Source: an uncultured Christensenella sp.
GTDB taxonomy: Bacteria; Bacillota; Clostridia; Christensenellales; CAG-917
Direction: 5' to 3'
DNA length: 64,000 bases
Assembly: GCA_910578325.1 (NCBI GenBank)
Contig: CAJTQT010000002.1
Span: 186,001 to 250,000 of the forward strand
Positions within the stretch are counted from its first letter, which is position 1; every line of letters starts with the position of its first letter. The position numbers were made by a program, and so were the translations under genes. Positions 1-6,377 of this stretch are shown in pieces. The notes beneath the pieces were generated by a model, which was given only the letters and a program-made list of their open reading frames with translations, was not told the DNA's origin and made no database searches.

Positions 1-156
1 GAAGCAAAAGAGCCATTCTTCACTACCCGCCCCGATGACGAACGCAGCGGAATGGGATTCACGATAATCGAGACGTTTACAGACGAAATGACCTTGCGCT
101 CGAAAGTAGGCGAAGGCACGACCGTCACAATGAAAAAGGTGTTTAAAGGATGCTGA
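1..156 (+). CDS. spoIIAB: Anti-sigma F factor SpoIIAB, C-terminal end (5' truncated by the window)
   Basis: The reading frame is open from base 1 and ends with TGA at 154-156, giving the last 51 residues of a GHKL-type serine kinase. The stretch FFTTRPDDERSGMGF matches the ATP-lid/G2 region of SpoIIAB, where a DxERSGMGF-like motif binds ATP, and it is followed by the typical carboxy-terminal strand (SKVGEGTTV). SpoIIAB holds sigma F inactive and phosphorylates the anti-anti-sigma factor SpoIIAA. The stop overlaps the sigF ATG by 7 nt, so the two are translationally coupled, as in other spoIIA operons. The amino-terminal part and SpoIIAA would lie to the left of the window. Confidence 0.88.
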   Translation, partial: EAKEPFFTTRPDDERSGMGFTIIETFTDEMTLRSKVGEGTTVTMKKVFKGC

Positions 157-866
157 GTCACGAACAAACCCTGACGCTGATTTCTGCGGCGCAATCGGGT
201 GACGACGACGCAAAAGAAAAACTGATTGCGGAAAACATCCCTCTCATAAAATCAATAGTAAAACGCTTTGGAGGCCGTCTTGAATACGACGACCTTATGC
301 AACTCGGTGCAATGGGACTCGTAAAAGCAGTATCCAACTTCGACGTATCATTCGGGGTACGGTTTTCTACGTATGCAGTACCGATGATAAGCGGAGAAAT
401 AAAGAGATTTCTGCGCGACGACGGTGCGGTCAAAGTTTCGCGCTGGGCAAAAACTCTGTCCGCAAAGATTTCGCAGTATATAGACGAAAAGCAAAAGTGC
501 GGCGAATCGGAACCAAGTATAGACGACCTTGCCGAGCACTTTTGCGTAGAACCGCAGGATATCGTGTTTGCTATGGACACGTCGCATTATCTGCTCTCCC
601 TGTCTGAGCCGCTCGGAGACGACGACGGCGCGTCGATAGGCGATAAGATCGTAGGAGACAATTCACCCGACGAAAGCCTTGACACTTTGATGCTTCGCGA
701 CTGCATTCAGAATCTGCCCGAGCGTGAAAAAAAGATAATCATATTGCGCTATTTCAGAGACAAAACTCAAAGTGAAGTCGCAAAGGAACTGGGGGTTTCG
801 CAGGTGCAGGTCAGCCGAATAGAAGGCAGAATACTCAAAAAGTTGAAAGAAGACATCGAAGAATAG
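150..866 (+). CDS. sigF: RNA polymerase sporulation sigma factor F (SpoIIAC)
   Basis: This 238-residue protein is the forespore-specific sigma-70 family factor that starts compartmental gene expression after asymmetric division. Region 2 is clear, with the core-binding stretch ENIPLIKSIVKRF and the -10 recognition helix RFSTYAVPMISGEIKRFLR. This is followed by KVSRWAKTL in region 3 and a region 4 helix-turn-helix ending QSEVAKELGVSQVQVSRIE near the carboxy terminus. The length equals that of classical SigF (about 250 aa), with no pro-sequence, unlike SigE and SigK. The start overlaps the end of spoIIAB, which fixes both the identity and the ATG. A strong terminator follows at once, so this spoIIA operon ends here, with no spoVA genes downstream. 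Confidence 0.95.
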   Translation: MLSHEQTLTLISAAQSGDDDAKEKLIAENIPLIKSIVKRFGGRLEYDDLMQLGAMGLVKAVSNFDVSFGVRFSTYAVPMISGEIKRFLRDDGAVKVSRWAKTLSAKISQYIDEKQKCGESEPSIDDLAEHFCVEPQDIVFAMDTSHYLLSLSEPLGDDDGASIGDKIVGDNSPDESLDTLMLRDCIQNLPEREKKIIILRYFRDKTQSEVAKELGVSQVQVSRIEGRILKKLKEDIEE

Positions 867-878
867 TTTCCGAATTTC

Positions 879-903
879 GCGCGCCAAAGCGGCGCGCTTT
901 TAA
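879..903 (+). terminator. Rho-independent terminator of the spoIIA operon
   Basis: A perfect 7-bp GC stem (GCGCGCC at 879-885, GGCGCGC at 891-897) with a 5-nt loop is followed by TTTT. It lies 12 nt after the sigF stop codon. Confidence 0.9.
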
Positions 904-1094
904 TTCTCCGTGTTGCCGTGCCATAAACGTTTACAGCAAGCAAAGGATTGCGCGTAATGCAGCACGGGTTTACAGCGGCAATCTGTTTTGATAGCAGGCA
1001 ATCCTTTGCGCGGTAGTGTCAATAAAATCAAGTTAAGGCTCAGGCAATACTTCTCCCGAAGTGTTGCCGTGCCATAAACGATGATTTTATTGAC
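904..1094. repeat. Nested direct and inverted repeats upstream of the XerS-like recombinase
   Basis: This 190-bp non-coding stretch is densely structured. A 20-bp sequence (GTGTTGCCGTGCCATAAACG) occurs twice as a perfect direct repeat, at 910-929 and 1061-1080. A 12-bp perfect inverted repeat (GCAAAGGATTGC at 940-951, GCAATCCTTTGC at 998-1009) lies between them. A 13-bp perfect inverted repeat (GTCAATAAAATCA at 1018-1030, TGATTTTATTGAC at 1082-1094) flanks a further 11-bp stem with one G-T pair (1043-1053 with 1058-1068). GTTTACAGC also occurs twice (929-937, 968-976). No open frame fills it. The right arm of the outer palindrome carries the -35 box of the recombinase promoter. It may be a recombinase site, a control element or a decayed miniature repeat. 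Confidence 0.8.
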
Positions 1095-1118
1095 GTTTTA
1101 CGAATAGTTTGCTAAAAT
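1090..1118 (+). promoter_or_regulatory. Sigma-A promoter of the XerS-like gene, apparently leaderless
   Basis: TTGACG (1090-1095) and TAAAAT (1113-1118) are separated by exactly 17 bp. The ATG at 1125 follows after only 6 nt, so transcription should begin at or next to the start codon. No Shine-Dalgarno sequence is present. The block AATAGTTTGCTAAAAT (1103-1118) is repeated exactly in the padR promoter at 2299-2314. Confidence 0.75.
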
Positions 1119-1124
1119 ACAAAT

Positions 1125-2195
1125 ATGGCAAATTATTTCAGTGAGCGTGATAAAAAAACCTTGCAACGGCTTCGCGAACTGCGCGACGAACTGCCCGAGT
1201 TCTGCGAGGAGTTCTTTATAGGCATAGAACCTCTTACAACTGCGCTAACACGACTTTATTACGCCTATGATTTACGCATTTTTTTCGACTATCTGCTACA
1301 TAACGTCCGAGCATTCAGACAGTATGATGACATACTTGATTTTCAGGTAGAAGATTTGAACAAGATCACTACTCTGCATCTCGAAGCATACCTTGAATAT
1401 CTAAGTTTATACGAATACGACGGCAAAGAGTACACAAACGGAAACAAGGGCAAAGCGCGCAAAATCTCCACCGTACGCACGTTTTTCAAGTACTATTTCA
1501 ATCACGACAGAATAGCAGCGAACGTCGCCGCAAAACTTACTATGCCCAAACAGCACGACAAAGAGATAATAAGGCTTGAAGAGCGCGAGGTGGAACGAAT
1601 ACTCGACGTTGCCGAAAACGGTTCGGGTATGACGGAGCATCAGCGCAAGATACAACGCAACACGAAGTCACGGGATCTGGCAATACTCACCCTGCTTCTG
1701 GGCACAGGAATACGTGTGAGCGAATGCGTCGGACTGAATATAACCGATATAGATTTTGAAACAAACGCCTTTACTATCACAAGAAAAGGCGGAAACCGTG
1801 CGATTCTGTATTTCGGCGAAGAAGTAGCCGAAGCGTTGACGGATTATATTGAAGGCGAACGCAAAGCGCTTGTAAACAGATGCGAAAAACTTGAAATAGG
1901 CGACGCAGACGCGCTTTTTATGTCGTTGCAAGTACGCAGAATATCCGTGCGTGCAGTCGAGAATCTTGTTAAAAAGTATGCCTTAGAAGCAACGCCGCTC
2001 AAAAAAATATCGCCGCATAAACTTCGCAGTACGTTCGGAACAAATCTCTACCGTGCCACAAGCGATATTTATATGGTTGCGGACGTGCTCGGGCATCGCG
2101 ACGTAAACACCACAAAAAAGCACTATGCCGCTATCGAAGAAGATCACAGAAAAGTTGCGTCGCAAGTGATAAAACTGCGCGACAAAAAGGATTGA
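1125..2195 (+). CDS. Tyrosine recombinase, XerS-like
   Basis: This 356-residue phage-integrase-family recombinase cuts and rejoins DNA through a tyrosine nucleophile. The amino-terminal SAM-like DNA-binding domain spans about residues 1-140. The catalytic domain has the first arginine in GTGIRVSECVGL, a lysine in the RKGGNRA beta-hairpin, HKLR (HxxR) near residue 297, GHRDVNTTKKHY with the final His, and the nucleophilic Tyr. The length (356 aa) and the LTxxTRxxYxxDLxxFFxYL-type amino terminus resemble XerS, the single-protein chromosome-dimer resolvase of streptococci and relatives, more than the shorter XerC/XerD (about 300 aa). It is monocistronic and sits between an inverted-repeat cluster and a PadR fusion gene. 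Whether it resolves dimers here or acts on the neighbouring repeats cannot be told from sequence alone. Confidence 0.85.
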   Translation: MANYFSERDKKTLQRLRELRDELPEFCEEFFIGIEPLTTALTRLYYAYDLRIFFDYLLHNVRAFRQYDDILDFQVEDLNKITTLHLEAYLEYLSLYEYDGKEYTNGNKGKARKISTVRTFFKYYFNHDRIAANVAAKLTMPKQHDKEIIRLEEREVERILDVAENGSGMTEHQRKIQRNTKSRDLAILTLLLGTGIRVSECVGLNITDIDFETNAFTITRKGGNRAILYFGEEVAEALTDYIEGERKALVNRCEKLEIGDADALFMSLQVRRISVRAVENLVKKYALEATPLKKISPHKLRSTFGTNLYRATSDIYMVADVLGHRDVNTTKKHYAAIEEDHRKVASQVIKLRDKKD

Positions 2196-2270
2196 CGAAC
2201 CACGCACCGACCTTACGACATATTCACCGTCAAACGCAAAAAGCAAAATTTTACATTATACGGCAACATT

Positions 2271-2314
2271 AACTATTATATAATATTGACTGTTGTATAA
2301 TAGTTTGCTAAAAT
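2271..2314 (+). promoter_or_regulatory. padR promoter with overlapping inverted-repeat operator
   Basis: TTGACT (2286-2291) and TAAAAT (2309-2314) with a 17-bp spacer form a near-consensus sigma-A promoter. A perfect 10-bp inverted repeat, AACTATTATA (2271-2280) and TATAATAGTT (2296-2305), straddles the -35 box and the spacer. PadR-family repressors usually bind such palindromes in their own promoters, so autoregulation is the simple reading. This is an inference from position and symmetry. Confidence 0.7.
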
Positions 2315-2341
2315 TGTCCTATAAACTATGGGAGATTTGCT

Positions 2342-4381
2342 ATGGATATTTCATCCGTCAACAGCGACCTCATAAGAGGCAACGTGACAACGATTATTCT
2401 GGGCTGTCTAAAAAACGAGGATAAATACGGCTATGAAATTCTCAAAGAGATTGAGGATAAAAGTCACAGTCAGTACGCCCTGAAACAGGCTACCCTTTAT
2501 AATCAACTCAAACGTCTCGAAAAGCAAGGTCTCGTCACGTCATACGACGGTGCACCGGACGATACGGGCGGCGGAAAACGCCGCTACTATGCACTCACCC
2601 CCGAGGGTAAAAATTATCTTACCAAAGAAAAGGACGAGTATGAATATGCGCGTACGATTCTTGATAAGTTGGTTTCGGACAGCGAATTCGACTTTACGAA
2701 GGATATCCCTTTCGACGCTTCCGAACTGCGCCCGTATTCTAAACGCGGCGAAAGCGATGAGAAACCGAAAATCGTTTATAAGGACAAAATCGTAGAAGTC
2801 GAGCGCATCGTTGAAAAGCCCGTTGAACGCATAATTGAAAAAGAAGTTCCCGTTGAAAGAATCATTGAACGGGAAATCCCCGTAGAACGTATCGTCGAAA
2901 TCGAGAAAGAAGTTCCCGTTGAAAAAACAGTAGAAATCGAAAAGAAGATCTACATAGACAGATTCGGCAATCCCGTTACGGAAGAAGAATACGAACATAT
3001 TTCAAGACAGGCGCTTATCGAGGACGAACAGGTTCGCAAAACCGAACAAGAACTCGCCTCTACCCTTGAAAAACTGCGCACCTTTGAAGAGGAACAGACC
3101 AAAACCGCCGAACAACTGCGGCTTTTGGAAGAAGACCGTATTGCTTATGAAGAACAGTTGCGCGTTTCCGAGGAGGACAGAAAGTCCAAAGAGGAACAAC
3201 TCCGCGCATTCGAAGAAAACAGAATTTCATACGAAGAGCAACTCCGACTTGCAGAGGAAGAGCGTTTGGCAAAAGAAGCGGAACTCCGCGCGTCAGAACA
3301 ACAGCGTCTTGCCGCCGAAGAAGAGTTGCGCAAATTACAGGAAGAAAGGCGCGACGAAGAGGAGCGCCGTCGCATAGCGCAAACACGTCCGTCCTCTACC
3401 GTAGAGGAACTGTTTGAAAAACTCGAAGCGCAATCCGAATACAATTACTCCTCTGCCCAAACGGCACCGGCTAAAACGGACGTAGAAGAACAGGTGTTTT
3501 TCGAGTCCGCCGTTGAAGAAGAGGAACGTCAGGGCACGTTGCAGGATTTGTTTAGAAAACTCGATAAACGCGAAGCGGAAATCGAAGAAGAACGCGTGCG
3601 CCGCGAAGAAGAAACAGTCAAAAACGAAGTTGCTTCCGACGTGCTCGTATCCCGCTATGACAGCCTCGACTATGTGGAATCGGAACTCGAATCGGAGAAT
3701 TCCGAAAATGATTCCTATGTGACTTCCGCAGTCGTTACGCACAGAGAGGACGGCTTTGAATACGAAAAGAACAACGTCAATTACCGCGACTTCTTCACTT
3801 CTATCGTAGATATTCCGGAACCTAAGCAAGAGCAAACCGAAACCCAAAATTCTCAGGCGCAGTATACCGACGCCGACATAAAAACAAGGCTCTATGCAAA
3901 AGGCTTTAAAATCCGTCCTTACGATAAGGGCAACACGTCGGAATACTACACATACAATTTCATTCAGTCCAACCGCATCAACAGAGATACATTCCTTATA
4001 GTTATGGCATTCTTCCTTGCGGAAATGGCGGTAATGTGGGTGTCGCTCGCGTCAAGAATCAGTTATACGTACTTCCTGCCGATAACGCTTGTCTGCTCTG
4101 TCCTGTGTTTGATTCCCACGGTTCTGTACCTTGCAAACCCGACAAAGCGGATACGGGCAAATTTCAATTTTAAATTATCTCTGTTAAACAGACTGATGAT
4201 GTTTATAGAACTGACTCTTGTATGCGTACTCGTAGGCTTCTTTGCTCTCGGTGCAAGCGTAAAGGATATTGATCTGATTCTTATGTCAATGATTATACCT
4301 GCGGTTATACTCCTTAATCTGCCTATCAGTTCGATTATATACTGGCTGCTCTACCGCACACGGAAATATCACATTGCATAA
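2342..4381 (+). CDS. PadR-family regulator fused to VPV-like repeats, a coiled coil and four membrane helices
   Basis: This 679-residue protein has an unusual architecture. Residues 1-100 are a PadR-type winged helix (ILGCLKNEDKYGYEILKEI, QATLYNQLKRLEKQGLV, KRRYYALTPEGKNYL). Residues about 145-205 are short charged repeats of the VPVERIIE type, which in composition recall cytoskeletal articulin/alveolin repeats. Residues 243-340 hold seven 14-residue coiled-coil units. Residues 350-540 are acidic and probably disordered. Four hydrophobic helices (about 550-567, 576-597, 616-637, 645-668) close the protein. A GGGAG ribosome site lies 7 nt before the ATG. A membrane-tethered DNA-binding protein able to act as a long spacer or chromosome anchor is one possible reading. 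Ordinary PadR proteins have about 110-180 residues. A terminator follows. Confidence 0.8.
   Translation: MDISSVNSDLIRGNVTTIILGCLKNEDKYGYEILKEIEDKSHSQYALKQATLYNQLKRLEKQGLVTSYDGAPDDTGGGKRRYYALTPEGKNYLTKEKDEYEYARTILDKLVSDSEFDFTKDIPFDASELRPYSKRGESDEKPKIVYKDKIVEVERIVEKPVERIIEKEVPVERIIEREIPVERIVEIEKEVPVEKTVEIEKKIYIDRFGNPVTEEEYEHISRQALIEDEQVRKTEQELASTLEKLRTFEEEQTKTAEQLRLLEEDRIAYEEQLRVSEEDRKSKEEQLRAFEENRISYEEQLRLAEEERLAKEAELRASEQQRLAAEEELRKLQEERRDEEERRRIAQTRPSSTVEELFEKLEAQSEYNYSSAQTAPAKTDVEEQVFFESAVEEEERQGTLQDLFRKLDKREAEIEEERVRREEETVKNEVASDVLVSRYDSLDYVESELESENSENDSYVTSAVVTHREDGFEYEKNNVNYRDFFTSIVDIPEPKQEQTETQNSQAQYTDADIKTRLYAKGFKIRPYDKGNTSEYYTYNFIQSNRINRDTFLIVMAFFLAEMAVMWVSLASRISYTYFLPITLVCSVLCLIPTVLYLANPTKRIRANFNFKLSLLNRLMMFIELTLVCVLVGFFALGASVKDIDLILMSMIIPAVILLNLPISSIIYWLLYRTRKYHIA
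3068..3361 (+). repeat. Seven tandem 42-bp units encoding 14-residue coiled-coil repeats
   Basis: Codons for residues 243-340 of the PadR fusion protein repeat with a period of 14 amino acids (consensus EQLRxxEExRxxxE). The units begin at residues 243, 257, 271, 285, 299, 313 and 327. A period of 14 is two heptads, so the unit is one that a continuous coiled coil tolerates being added or lost. The DNA copies have diverged at third positions, so this is not a recent slippage. Confidence 0.85.
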
Positions 4382-4406
4382 CCCAAAACGAAACATAAAC
4401 AAACAT

Positions 4407-4434
4407 AAAGCCGTCGGCACTCCCCGACGGCTTT
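4407..4434 (+). terminator. Rho-independent terminator after the PadR fusion gene
   Basis: An 11-bp perfect stem (AAAGCCGTCGG at 4407-4417, CCGACGGCTTT at 4424-4434) with a 6-nt loop lies 26 nt after the stop. Confidence 0.9.
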
Positions 4435-4785
4435 AAAATATTGAAGGATAAGCAATTTTACTCTTTATAAAAGTCCGCTTTTATGTTATAATCTAAAATA
4501 ATAACAGCACGGTAATCTATAAGCATTCAACTATATCTACTCTAAGGCTTATTGATATTATCATATAAAGTTTACATAAATTGCGACTCGTAAGTACAAC
4601 ACCGCAAGGGAGACGCGATTCGTAAGGAGCAACGGAACAGCGAAACGGCGTGCTTGCACGCGTTAGTGCAGCGTCACACGAAACCGCAGACGTTGCTGAA
4701 TATAATTCAGTAAACGGATGGGTTGCGTGAAGAATCGCAATATGTCTAAGATAAAGAACGAGAAGCCGTAAAATTACGACTTCTC
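4435..4785. other. 350-bp non-coding stretch with echoes of the tRNA-Trp 3' end
   Basis: No credible gene is present. The 15-bp block GGGAGACGCGATTCG, which spans part of the T-arm and acceptor 3' side of tRNA-Trp at 4792-4806, is repeated exactly at 4608-4622. A shorter, degenerate copy of the adjoining motif (GCGACTCGTAAG against GCGATTCGTAAG) lies at 4583-4594. A 6-bp hairpin (GCGTGC, GCACGC) sits at 4648-4661. An imperfect stem at 4760-4785 lies directly past the tRNA 3' end on the minus strand and could end that transcript. Repeats of a tRNA 3' end are what integration or excision at a tRNA leaves behind, but no element remains between the copies. Confidence 0.6.
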
Positions 4786-4860
4786 TGGCAGGGGAGACGC
4801 GATTCGAACACGCAACCAACGGTTTTGGAGACCGTTGCTCTACCGTTGAGCCACTCCCCT
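4786..4860 (-). tRNA. tRNA-Trp (anticodon CCA)
   Basis: Read on the minus strand from 4860, the gene has a 7-bp acceptor stem (AGGGGAG with CTCCCCT), a D-arm with GGTAG, an anticodon arm ACGGT-CTCCAAA-ACCGT with CCA at positions 34-36, and a T-arm with TTCGAAT. The CCA end is encoded in the genome (4786-4788). It is transcribed away from proC from its own promoter at 4884-4912. A 15-bp copy of its 3' half lies 184 bp away. Confidence 0.96.
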
Positions 4861-4883
4861 ATGCTTGTATTTCAAGCCTGTAT

Positions 4884-4912
4884 ATTATAACAAGCATACG
4901 TTGAATAGTCAA
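4884..4912 (-). promoter_or_regulatory. Sigma-A promoter of tRNA-Trp
   Basis: On the minus strand TTGACT (4912-4907) and a perfect TATAAT (4889-4884) are separated by 17 bp. The tRNA starts 24 nt downstream of the -10 box. Confidence 0.85.
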
Positions 4913-4939
4913 ACGAATGTTTACGATTTGGAGATATTT

Positions 4940-5743
4940 ATGCAAAACGAATATACTTTGGGCGTCATCGGCGCAGGAAATATGGCCTCTGCAATTATAG
5001 GCGGGATATTGAGCAAACGTCTTTTATCCCCTAACCAAATCGCAGTAGCCGATGCCGACGCCTGTAAACTTACACATTTGACGGAACGCGGAATATATAC
5101 TTCTGTTGACAATAAATACGTAGCAAGTCATTGCACTCACCTGCTGTTTGCCGTAAAACCCCAAACGGCGCCTGCCGTATTCGAAGAAATAAAAAACGTA
5201 ATATCGGCGCAGCATGTAATATCGATTATGGCAGGCATAACGCTGTCACAACTTAGAACTGCTCTGGGCAACCGAAAATATATTCGAATTATGCCAAACA
5301 CCCCCGCACTTATCGGCGAAGGTATGTCAGTTATAGCGTTCGATACAGATGCGGAATCGGAATTTGTAATCGATGTATTCCGCTCTATCGGCAAAGTTGA
5401 GATTCTTGCCGAGAGCAATTTCGATGCCGTGACATCGCTGAGCGGTTCCGGTCCGGCTTATGTATATACTTTTATAAAGTCGATGATTGACGGCGGCATA
5501 GAAGGCGGACTTTCGGAAGACATATCAAAAACTCTGGCTTTGCAAACCGTTATCGGCGCGGCAAAGATGATCGAATCGTCCGATAAGCCTATAGATGCTC
5601 TCATACAGGCAGTTTGCTCTAAGGGCGGAACTACGATTGAAGCGATAGAAAGTTTCAAACGTGACGGCTTAGACGATACGGTAAAACGCGGTATGGGAAA
5701 ATGCCGTCTGCGCAGTATAGAACTTGCAAACAACAGAAAATGA
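4940..5743 (+). CDS. proC: Pyrroline-5-carboxylate reductase
   Basis: This 267-residue enzyme reduces pyrroline-5-carboxylate to proline with NAD(P)H, the last step of proline synthesis. The amino-terminal Rossmann motif GVIGAGNMASAIIGG and the KPQ motif of the cofactor domain are visible. So are RIMPNTPALIGEGMS and the signature region SLSGSGPAYVYTFIKSM with QAVCSKGGTTIEAIESF near the carboxy end. The frame extends further upstream, but the ATG at 4940 has GGAG 6 nt before it and starts the protein at the usual place ahead of the glycine motif. It lies 16 nt ahead of rnhA and probably shares a transcript with it. Length is normal for the family. Confidence 0.94.
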   Translation: MQNEYTLGVIGAGNMASAIIGGILSKRLLSPNQIAVADADACKLTHLTERGIYTSVDNKYVASHCTHLLFAVKPQTAPAVFEEIKNVISAQHVISIMAGITLSQLRTALGNRKYIRIMPNTPALIGEGMSVIAFDTDAESEFVIDVFRSIGKVEILAESNFDAVTSLSGSGPAYVYTFIKSMIDGGIEGGLSEDISKTLALQTVIGAAKMIESSDKPIDALIQAVCSKGGTTIEAIESFKRDGLDDTVKRGMGKCRLRSIELANNRK

Positions 5744-5759
5744 ATAATAAAGGCAGATT

Positions 5760-6260
5760 ATGACACCCTCAAAAAAACGCGTTGAAATTTACACAGACGG
5801 AGCCTGCTCCGGAAATCCCGGCACAGGCGGCTGGGCTGCTGTTCTTCTTTACAACGGGCACAAAAAAGAAATCAGCGGCGCGCAGTTTGATACTACGAAT
5901 AACCGTATGGAACTGACCGCGATAATAGAAGGTCTGAAAATGCTAAAAGAGCCGTGCCGTGTAACGGTTTACAGCGACAGCGCATACTCTGTCGACCCCT
6001 TTCTTAAAAACTGGATAGACGGGTGGATTATGCGCGGTTGGCGTACGGCAAGTAAAGACGACGTAAAGAACGTAGATCTATGGCAGACTTTGCTTGATTT
6101 AAAACACGTCCACGAGGTCGAATTTGTCAAGGTGAAAGGACACTCGGATAACGAACTCAACAACAGATGCGACCTTCTTGCAAGAACGGCAATAAAACAA
6201 ATAAACCCAAAACAAAGTATAAACACTCTTCCCGTCACCACTATTCCCGACGATATCTGA
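5760..6260 (+). CDS. rnhA: Ribonuclease HI
   Basis: This 166-residue endonuclease removes the RNA strand of RNA-DNA hybrids. The metal-binding acidic residues of RNase HI can be placed: Asp in IYTDGACSGNPG near residue 12, Glu in NRMELTAIIEGL, Asp in VYSDSAYSV, and the final Asp in NRCDLLART. The conserved His lies in VKGHSDNELN. The carboxy-terminal 20 residues after the last motif are slightly longer than in E. coli. AAAGGCAG precedes the ATG. The gene follows proC by 16 nt and ends in a terminator. Confidence 0.95.
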   Translation: MTPSKKRVEIYTDGACSGNPGTGGWAAVLLYNGHKKEISGAQFDTTNNRMELTAIIEGLKMLKEPCRVTVYSDSAYSVDPFLKNWIDGWIMRGWRTASKDDVKNVDLWQTLLDLKHVHEVEFVKVKGHSDNELNNRCDLLARTAIKQINPKQSINTLPVTTIPDDI

Positions 6261-6273
6261 TAATCGAAACGAA

Positions 6274-6308
6274 AACCTATCTCGACTTACGTAGATAGGT
6301 TGTTTTTA
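6274..6308 (+). terminator. Rho-independent terminator after rnhA
   Basis: A perfect 9-bp stem (AACCTATCT at 6274-6282, AGATAGGTT at 6293-6301) is followed by GTTTTTATTT. Confidence 0.85.
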
Positions 6309-6332
6309 TTTATTAAAAATTAACCGAAATAA

Positions 6333-6363
6333 TAAAAAAGCGGAGATAACTCTCCGCTTTTTT
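6333..6363 (-). terminator. Rho-independent terminator after ispH-S1
   Basis: A symmetric hairpin (AGCGGAGA, loop TAAC, TCTCCGCT) is flanked by A-runs and T-runs, so it can act in both directions. It lies 15 nt beyond the stop of the minus-strand ispH-S1 gene. Confidence 0.85.
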
Positions 6364-6377
6364 AAGTACGTTTTAAA

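Noticed and set aside
910..1080. A two-unit CRISPR array formed by the 20-bp direct repeat
   Set aside because: Only two copies exist, 151 bp apart, with no further units and no cas genes. The intervening DNA is itself an inverted repeat.
1125..2195. Reading the recombinase as a phage or conjugative-element integrase
   Set aside because: Length and amino-terminal pattern fit XerS better, and there are no excisionase, replication or transfer genes nearby. A mobile origin is kept only as a low-scored possibility.
4517..4819. A 100-residue minus-strand frame over the tRNA-Trp 3' end and the spacer
   Set aside because: It runs through the tRNA and its trailing repeats, with no ribosome site. 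A protein is unlikely.
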